A stretch of DNA of 64,000 nt from Rhodanobacter sp. (GTDB lineage Bacteria; Pseudomonadota; Gammaproteobacteria; Xanthomonadales; Rhodanobacteraceae): positions 62,001-126,000 of the forward strand of contig JASBTI010000043.1 in the NCBI GenBank assembly GCA_030148505.1, given 5' to 3'. The translations under genes were made by a program, and so were the position numbers. The notes under the pieces are model-generated. The model was not told the DNA's origin and made no database searches. It worked only from the letters and a program-made list of their open reading frames with translations. Positions 52,386 to 64,000 of this stretch are shown piece by piece (position 1 is the first letter of the stretch; each line of letters opens with the position of its first letter).

Positions 52386-53513
52386 CTATGCAGCGACGAT
52401 CTCATCCAGGTCGAAGTAACCCTCGTAACCTTCCAGATACACGGCGGCGCGGTGACCGAACAGCACGATCGCCTCCGTCCGGGTGCGCAGCGGTTCCTTG
52501 TCGGCCTGGATCGCGATGACTTTCGTTCCTGCCGGGTGCATGCGGTTCCAGGCGGCGACCTTGCTTGCGGCGTCGCCCGCACCTGCAGGCGGCGCCACGG
52601 CCTCGACAGGCTTCGCCGCCTTGGGTTCCGGCGCGGCCACAGGCGATGCCAGTGGCTTCGCCTGGCGAATGGCACGCATCATCTTGGCCAGTACATCGCC
52701 ATGCCCCACCTCCTCGAACTCCATCGGATTCGCGTCGTCGCCGAGCGAAAGCAGATAGCGGATGCCGTCACACCAATGCACCGGGCTGGCGATCTGCCGG
52801 GCGAGCGTGTCGACCAGGGCATCGGATTCGTAGCGCCTGGCGGTCACGTTCGATATCACGGGGATGCGCGGCGCGGCCAGATCGAAGGTGCGGAGGAAAG
52901 CAAGGAATTCATCCTGGGCCTGTTGCATGAACGGCGTATGGAATGCCCCGCTGGTCTTCAGCGGAAACACCAGCACGTTGCCCTTTTGCAGCAGCGGCTG
53001 TGCCGCGGCGACTTCGCTGGCGGCACCGGAGATCACGGTCTGCACGGGCGTATTGAAGTTCGCCAGGTGGACGTTCGCCAGGCCACCCTCACGCAAGGCG
53101 CCCTCGATCGCTTCGGGCGTGGCATTGATCACCGCCGCCATCGCACCCCCGCTGGCGCGGCTCATGAGTTCGCCGCGTTTCTGCACCAGGCGCACCCCGG
53201 CCTGGAAATCGAAACAGCCCGCCGCGTGAAGCGCATTGAATTCGCCCAGGCTGTGCCCGACGAGAAAGTCCGGCTCGGGCTTGCCTTCGCGCTGGCGCCG
53301 CAAATACGAAAGCGCACTGACTACAAACAATGCGGGCTGGGTGAACTGGGTGTTGTTCAGCTCCTGCCGCGGGTCTTCGAGGCAGCGCTCGCGGATGGAA
53401 TAGCCCAGGATGGCATCGGCTTGTGCCACTTCGTCGGGAAAGGCGTCGAAAAGCTCGGCGCCGCCCATGCCTTTGGCCTGGGATCCCTGCCCGGGAAACA
53501 TGCATGTCTTCAT
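52386..53513 (-). CDS. Free trans-acting malonyl-CoA acyltransferase with C-terminal extension
   Basis: 375 residues from the ATG at 53513, where GGAGG lies upstream. It matches FabD-like trans-ATs: F-P-G-Q-G-S-Q at 6-12, nucleophile Ser88 in G-H-S-L-G, catalytic His in G-A-F-H-T-P-F-M, and E-V-G-H-G at the end of the core. It loads malonyl onto the PKS modules, none of which has its own AT. After about residue 285 come an Ala/Pro linker and a further 55-60 residue segment (A-W-N-R-M-H-P-A-G-T-K-V ... Y-F-D-L-D-E-I-V-A-A) absent from FabD; its role is unknown to me. The gene is third in an HMG-synthase/ACP/AT block with gaps of about 45 bp. Confidence 0.94.
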   Translation of the reverse strand: MKTCMFPGQGSQAKGMGGAELFDAFPDEVAQADAILGYSIRERCLEDPRQELNNTQFTQPALFVVSALSYLRRQREGKPEPDFLVGHSLGEFNALHAAGCFDFQAGVRLVQKRGELMSRASGGAMAAVINATPEAIEGALREGGLANVHLANFNTPVQTVISGAASEVAAAQPLLQKGNVLVFPLKTSGAFHTPFMQQAQDEFLAFLRTFDLAAPRIPVISNVTARRYESDALVDTLARQIASPVHWCDGIRYLLSLGDDANPMEFEEVGHGDVLAKMMRAIRQAKPLASPVAAPEPKAAKPVEAVAPPAGAGDAASKVAAWNRMHPAGTKVIAIQADKEPLRTRTEAIVLFGHRAAVYLEGYEGYFDLDEIVAA

Positions 53514-53558
53514 AGGTCGTCCTCCAGATTGGCTCTGCGCAACATGTGCCCGCACCGG

Positions 53559-53813
53559 TCAGGCCGGCAGGCTGGCCTTGCGGTCGGCGAGCAACTGCGC
53601 CAGTTCGCCGATATTGCCTGCCTTGAGCGTTTGCGCCAGCGGCATATCCAGGTTGATGGCTTCGAGCGTCATCATCACGATCTCGGAGCGATCGATCGAG
53701 TTCGCTCCCAGCTCCCGCAGCGAATCGGTCTCGGTGAAGGCATGCGTCTCCAGACGGGGAATCACTTCGCATGCGTGGGTGACGATCAGCTTGAAGATCT
53801 GTTCTTTGGTCAT
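53559..53813 (-). CDS. AcpK-type acyl carrier protein for beta-branching
   Basis: 84 residues with the phosphopantetheine site L-G-A-N-S-I-D-R (Ser39). The A-N-S-I-D-R form, rather than G-x-D-S, is typical of donor ACPs that carry acetyl for HMG-CoA-synthase homologues (AcpK and relatives). It lies directly between HMG-CoA-synthase homologue 2 and the trans-AT, as in other beta-branching cassettes. It would be malonylated by the AT and decarboxylated by a dedicated KS, which is not visible in this window. It is also the only discrete ACP available if PKS-C needs an external carrier, though its motif argues against that. Confidence 0.9.
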   Translation of the reverse strand: MTKEQIFKLIVTHACEVIPRLETHAFTETDSLRELGANSIDRSEIVMMTLEAINLDMPLAQTLKAGNIGELAQLLADRKASLPA

Positions 53814-53854
53814 GGCTTCTGGCCCTTGGTTGAAAATCTACCGATTGTCTGCAA

Positions 53855-55114
53855 TCAGGAAACCCACTCGTATTCCCGGTGAAATTCCTTGATCTGTTTC
53901 AGGAAGAGCGTCTCGCGCTCGTGCGCCTTGCGGGCCGGGGCGATGAACGAGGGATCGGGCACGGCATTGCGCGTGCCGAACTTGACGACATGGCTGCCGG
54001 CGAGAATCTCGTCGTACTCGGTCATGCTGAGCCGATGGCGCTGGTCGAGCCGGTCGCCGATACCCTGCGCATGGATGCGTGCCTGCCCCTCCCTGCCCGC
54101 AACGCCACTGAAGAATTCCGAGCAACAGCCGGAGCCGTAGGAAAAGCAGCCGATCCGCTGCGGTGCGTCGAACTGGCCATGCTCGATCGCGCTCGCGATG
54201 GCCATGAGCGTGCTCGCTCCCATGATGTTGCCCACGCGCTGCCCGAAGTTCAGGCTCGGCTGGACACGCCGCTCGAAATCGCTTTCGATATCGGCCGCGC
54301 GCGCCTTGGCGATCTTGCGCATGATGTTTCGGTGCGCCCCTTTGACCATGCCGCCGAATGGCGTGTGCATGGCCAGGTAGGTGAACGTACTTGCGAGATC
54401 CGCATCCTCGACGCGCGCCTGGTACTCCATGAATGCCTTCTCGCAGCAATCCAGATACGAAAGCAGCGACAGGTCCGCGTCGCCGGCTTCCCTGTCGGGT
54501 GCCGGGCGGCAGGTGTCCATCACTTCGTAGCCGTAGCAACCGCTGGCGCCTACGTCGACCTGGAACACGTAGGGCAGCTCGCTGACCAGCGCGGCGACTG
54601 CGCCGGCGCCACTGCTCGGCTCGAAGAACGACCAGTCGTCGGTCAGTCCCTCCCCGCCCTCCGCGGTCATGAAGCGCGAAATGTCCGTGGCGATGAGCAG
54701 CGCCTTGGCGCCTGGCGATACGCCCGCAAGCACGAAATTGATCGCCGTCTGCAGGCCGGCGATGCCCGAATAGCAGGCGTTCTTCAATTCGAACAGGCGG
54801 CAATTGCGGTTCAGGCCAAGCAGCTTGTGGAAATAGGTACTCATCGACTTGCCGAAATCGAACGCGGATTCCGTGCAGGTGATGACCACTTCGATGCGGT
54901 CCTTTTCCTGCGGTGTCAGCGCGTCGATCAGCGGCTTGGCCGCATTGATGCCGAAGGTGATGGGGTCCTCATAGGGAAGCGCGACGGTCTTTTCCTTCAT
55001 CAACAGGTTGGCGAACCGGGTGATGTCCAGCCCGCGGTGCCTGGCCAGTTCTTCCACGTCGACGCGCGCCGTGCCGGCGTAGACGTTCATTGCTTCGATT
55101 CCCACCGTTTGCAT
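53855..55114 (-). CDS. HMG-CoA synthase homologue for polyketide beta-branching (copy 2)
   Basis: 419 residues from the ATG at 55114; a GTG further upstream would add 21 charged residues. The same catalytic set as copy 1 is present: Glu82, Cys114 (E-L-K-N-A-C-Y-S-G) and His250 (A-M-H-T-P-F-G). It catalyses aldol addition of an acetyl-ACP unit to an ACP-bound beta-keto chain. It sits in a canonical block with the donor ACP and the trans-AT, so it is probably the ancestral copy, with copy 1 at 11556-12815 the duplicate. Differences cluster in the C-terminal third (around residues 345-395), which could affect partner ACP choice. Confidence 0.94.
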   Translation of the reverse strand: MQTVGIEAMNVYAGTARVDVEELARHRGLDITRFANLLMKEKTVALPYEDPITFGINAAKPLIDALTPQEKDRIEVVITCTESAFDFGKSMSTYFHKLLGLNRNCRLFELKNACYSGIAGLQTAINFVLAGVSPGAKALLIATDISRFMTAEGGEGLTDDWSFFEPSSGAGAVAALVSELPYVFQVDVGASGCYGYEVMDTCRPAPDREAGDADLSLLSYLDCCEKAFMEYQARVEDADLASTFTYLAMHTPFGGMVKGAHRNIMRKIAKARAADIESDFERRVQPSLNFGQRVGNIMGASTLMAIASAIEHGQFDAPQRIGCFSYGSGCCSEFFSGVAGREGQARIHAQGIGDRLDQRHRLSMTEYDEILAGSHVVKFGTRNAVPDPSFIAPARKAHERETLFLKQIKEFHREYEWVS

Positions 55115-55173
55115 GATGCCCCCATGGCCCTTTGTCGTCGCTTGTGCCGGATCGCGGCGCGAGCGTGTCTTTT

Positions 55174-55890
55174 TCACTGGAACGCAAAAAGCTTTTCCCG
55201 ACTTTGTCCTCGCCGGAGCCGGAAGGCGGCAAAGTCATCCTTGTTGTTGAATTGCAGATAGATGTTTTCGTGCAGGACATCCGCGAAGCGCTGCCCGGGT
55301 ACCCTGCCGAACGAATGCCCTGGATAGATGCGCGTGTCGGCCGTCGATTCCCGCCTGAGCTTCTGCAGGCTTTCGTACATCTGGTGCGCACCCTGCAGGT
55401 TCGGGCAGATGCCGCAACCTTCGGCGAACAGCACGTCGCCGGTGAACAGGTTGCACCCGATGCCGAAACACATGCAGCCCGGCGTATGACCCGGCGTCAG
55501 CATCGGCCGGATCAGCATGCCGCCGACCATCCAGGGCGACTCGTCGATCGCGACCAGTGCGGGCACGCTGAAACCCGATGCGGCGATCTCCGCCGAGGAC
55601 ATCCACAGCGGACACCCGTAGTGAGCGGACATCGGCAACGCGAGATCGATGTGATCCGGATGTGAGTGCGTCAAAAGGATGCCGTCCACGCGCACTCCCG
55701 CGAGCGCCACCGCATCGTGGATGAGTCCCGGCTGCCAGGATGGATCGACCAGCACGGCCGACCGGCTCGTCGCGTCGACGACCAGATAGTTGTAGTTGGT
55801 CATCTTGCCGTGCGTCGTGCGCAGGACGACCACACCAGGCTCGCGCGACGCATCCATCGCCAGCGGCGTGCGAGTCGGATCTTCGTTCAT
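55174..55890 (-). CDS. PksB/BaeB-like metallo-beta-lactamase-fold hydrolase
   Basis: 238 residues. I chose the ATG at 55890 over a start at 55926 because it is closer to the usual family length. The metal-binding motif T-H-S-H-P-D-H is at 74-80, followed by P-G-H-T-P-G, G-D-V-L-F and Y-P-G-H-S-F-G, the full glyoxalase-II-like set for two metal ions. Members accompany many trans-AT PKS clusters (PksB, BaeB); a thioester-hydrolysing or editing role is suspected but not settled. It lies between the amidotransferase (78 bp) and HMG-CoA-synthase homologue 2 (59 bp), on one transcript with both. Confidence 0.9.
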   Translation of the reverse strand: MNEDPTRTPLAMDASREPGVVVLRTTHGKMTNYNYLVVDATSRSAVLVDPSWQPGLIHDAVALAGVRVDGILLTHSHPDHIDLALPMSAHYGCPLWMSSAEIAASGFSVPALVAIDESPWMVGGMLIRPMLTPGHTPGCMCFGIGCNLFTGDVLFAEGCGICPNLQGAHQMYESLQKLRRESTADTRIYPGHSFGRVPGQRFADVLHENIYLQFNNKDDFAAFRLRRGQSREKLFAFQ

Positions 55891-55968
55891 GCCCGTGCAC
55901 CTTCGCCACCTGAAAACCGTTGCCATTGCGGACCAACTCGTTTTTCGTTTCGCATAGCCCTGCCTCTT

Positions 55969-57816
55969 TCAGCACTCCACCGCCACGTCGTATTCCCGGA
56001 TCCAGTTCGCCACCGACAACGCACGTTCCAGGTCGGCCCGCTGGTAATGCAGCGAACGCTCTTCGCCCAGCGGCCGGTTCAACAGGCGACGGATACGCTT
56101 CTTGTCGAACAGGTCGCCTGCCGGATGCGCGGCGTCGTCCAGCAGGCGCTCCACCTTCGCACGGAGTCCGCGTTCGTAGGCGGGATCCTGCGTCGACGGA
56201 TACGGGCTTTTCACCCGCTCGACGATCGAAGCGGGCAGGCGTTCCCGGACCGCGGCGCGCAACACGCTCTTCTCGCGGCCGTCGAACGACTTCATGCGCC
56301 AGGGGATGTTGAAGACGTACTGGATCAGGTGCGGGTCACAAAACGGGACCCGTACTTCCAGACCGACCGCCATGCTCATGCGGTCTTTACGCTCGAGCAT
56401 GAACTGCAGGAAGCGCGTCATGTGCAGGTAGGACAGTTCGCGCATGCGGGCATCCTCGGCCGACTCGCCCTCCAGCCTCGGCGCTTCGGCAACTGCCTGG
56501 GCGTAGCTGTCCGCCTGGAATTCGCGCAGGCAAAGCGCCTCACGCACTTCGCGAGCCAACAGGTCACTTCCGTCGAACACCGTGCCGGTCATGGCCAGCC
56601 AGGGAAACATTTGCGCATTCACCACCGCCGGATGGTGGAACCACGCGTAGCCTCCGAAGATCTCGTCGGCCGATTCGCCGGAGAGCGCGACCGTGGATTC
56701 GGCGCGCACGGCGCGGAACAACTGGTAGAGCGACGAGCACATGTCGCCCGACAGGCTGAGCGGGACGTCGCCGGCCTTCAGCACAGTGTGGTCGAGCGTG
56801 TCGTCGGCAAGCGCGCCGCTGTCGAGCACGATCTCAGTGTGATTGCATCCGACGTGGCGGATGAAGTCCCTGACAAACGGCGTGTCGTGGGATTTGTGCG
56901 GCCCGTCTTCAGAGAAGGACGCCCCCTGGCCGGCGAAGTCGACGGAAAACGTGCGCATGGCCTGGCCGAGCGGCATCGTGAATTCATGTGCGATGGCGGT
57001 AATGGCCGAAGAATCCAGCCCTCCCGAGAGCAACGTGCACAACGGCACGTCACTGACGATCTGTCTTTCGACCGAGGCTTCAAGCAGCGCCTTTACCCGC
57101 TCGATCGTACGCGGCAGGTCATCCTCATGCGGCCTCGCCGCAAGCTTCCAGAACGTGTGGGAAGCCATGCCATCGCGACGGAAACGCAGCCACTGGCCGG
57201 GCTTGACCTCGTACATGCCGGCATATGGGCTGCGTCCAGGGGTTCGCGCCAAGACGAAAATCTCGCGGAGACTGTCCTGGTCGGCACGCGCGCGAACGTC
57301 GGGATGGGCGAGGATGGCTTTCGGTTCGGAGCCGAACAGGACGCCATTGCCCAACGGCTGGTAGTACAGCGGCTTGATGCCCATGAAATCGCGAGCCAGC
57401 AGCAATTCCTGGCGGGCGTCATCCCAGATCGCGAAGGCGAACATGCCATTGAGCCGCTCGGTCACGGATTCTCCCCATTGGAGATAGCCGCGCAATACCA
57501 CTTCCGTGTCACTGGCGGTGGCGAAGCGGTGCCCCAGCGCGACGAGTTCGGAGCGCAGTTCGCGATAGTTGTAGATCTCTCCGTTGTAGGTCAGCGCGAC
57601 AGTGCCCCGCTGCGTATCGTCGTGAATCATCGGCTGCGCACCGCCGGCCAGGTCGATCACCGCCAGCCGGCGGTGTCCCAGGCCGACGCGTGGCGACATC
57701 CATACACCCTCGCCGTCGGGACCGCGCGCGGCGAGCGTGCGCGTCATCGCCTGCACGACTGAATGCTGGTACGTCAGGTCCTGCGTGAAGCTCAACCAGC
57801 CTGCGATTCCACACAT
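55969..57816 (-). CDS. AsnB-like glutamine-dependent amidotransferase
   Basis: 615 residues with AAGGAGAATG upstream of the ATG. The N-terminal glutaminase has the nucleophile Cys2 (M-C-G-I-A-G-W), R49-R50 and Y-N-G-E-I-Y-N. The C-terminal synthetase has the ATP loop L-S-G-G-L-D-S-S at 263-270 and S-G-E-S-A-D-E-I-F-G-G-Y. In asparagine synthetase it amidates a carboxylate through an acyl-adenylate. In natural-product clusters homologues make primary amides, for example malonamyl starters or terminal carboxamides. It follows PKS-A by 34 bp, so a role in tailoring or priming the polyketide is likely; primary asparagine synthesis is unlikely in this context. Which carboxyl group is amidated cannot be read from the sequence. 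Confidence 0.92.
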   Translation of the reverse strand: MCGIAGWLSFTQDLTYQHSVVQAMTRTLAARGPDGEGVWMSPRVGLGHRRLAVIDLAGGAQPMIHDDTQRGTVALTYNGEIYNYRELRSELVALGHRFATASDTEVVLRGYLQWGESVTERLNGMFAFAIWDDARQELLLARDFMGIKPLYYQPLGNGVLFGSEPKAILAHPDVRARADQDSLREIFVLARTPGRSPYAGMYEVKPGQWLRFRRDGMASHTFWKLAARPHEDDLPRTIERVKALLEASVERQIVSDVPLCTLLSGGLDSSAITAIAHEFTMPLGQAMRTFSVDFAGQGASFSEDGPHKSHDTPFVRDFIRHVGCNHTEIVLDSGALADDTLDHTVLKAGDVPLSLSGDMCSSLYQLFRAVRAESTVALSGESADEIFGGYAWFHHPAVVNAQMFPWLAMTGTVFDGSDLLAREVREALCLREFQADSYAQAVAEAPRLEGESAEDARMRELSYLHMTRFLQFMLERKDRMSMAVGLEVRVPFCDPHLIQYVFNIPWRMKSFDGREKSVLRAAVRERLPASIVERVKSPYPSTQDPAYERGLRAKVERLLDDAAHPAGDLFDKKRIRRLLNRPLGEERSLHYQRADLERALSVANWIREYDVAVEC

Positions 57817-57850
57817 CGATTCATTCTCCTTGAAGTGGCACTGACGTCGC

Positions 57851-64000
<6,150 letters not shown>

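Overview
The window is high-GC DNA from a Gram-negative proteobacterium: it carries MacA/MacB-type export genes, an IS3-family element and a KfrA-type plasmid protein. A Xanthomonadales-like gammaproteobacterium would fit, but no rRNA, tRNA or core gene is present to prove it. It splits into a mosaic accessory region (about 1-10.6 kb) and one very long hybrid trans-AT polyketide / nonribosomal peptide gene cluster (about 10.65 kb to the right edge, all on the minus strand and continuing beyond base 64000).

Accessory region. A plus-strand pair comes first: the C-terminal part of a probable STAND-type NTPase with helical repeats, then a protein with a PD-(D/E)XK-like ExK signature. Next are two minus-strand genes: an unrecognised 611-residue helical protein and a KfrA-like coiled-coil DNA-binding protein with nested palindromes just upstream. 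Bases 7.4-10.6 kb are scar tissue: a perfect 13-bp inverted repeat, the C-terminal half of an FtsX/MacB-like permease butted head-on against the C-terminal half of a subtilisin, a gene start cut off by an IS3-family insertion, and about 600 bp with no convincing gene.

Biosynthetic cluster, in transcription order (right to left). PKS-A (partial: KS-KR-ACP-KS-DH); AsnB-like amidotransferase; PksB/BaeB-like metallo-hydrolase; HMG-CoA-synthase homologue 2; AcpK-type ACP; free trans-acyltransferase; membrane START protein 2; MacB-type permease 2 and ATPase 2; permease 1; START protein 1; NRPS-1 (C-A-T); MacA-like adaptor; ATPase 1; NRPS-2 (C-A-T-C-A-T-TE); DoxX-like protein; Sfp-type phosphopantetheinyl transferase; giant PKS-B; PKS-C (KR-cMT); HMG-CoA-synthase homologue 1; DUF2306 membrane protein.

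How the genes should work together. The free AT loads malonyl units onto the PKS, because no AT domain lies in any visible module. The PPTase activates the carrier domains. Two HMG-CoA-synthase homologues, the AcpK-type ACP and PksI-like crotonase (ECH) domains install beta-branches. The ECH functions are not free enzymes but sit inside PKS-B as two successive arrays of three ECH domains, each following a KS and a degenerate DH and each delivering to ACPs that carry the tryptophan flag of beta-branching (a tandem pair, then a single one). The two adenylation domains I can read best carry serine-type pockets. The only thioesterase is at the end of NRPS-2, so release is from the peptide part although PKS-B and PKS-C lie downstream in the operon: gene order is not colinear. 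PKS-C ends without an ACP, and no free decarboxylative KS is visible. The ABC export genes and the START pair inside the operon probably export the product or protect the host's membrane.
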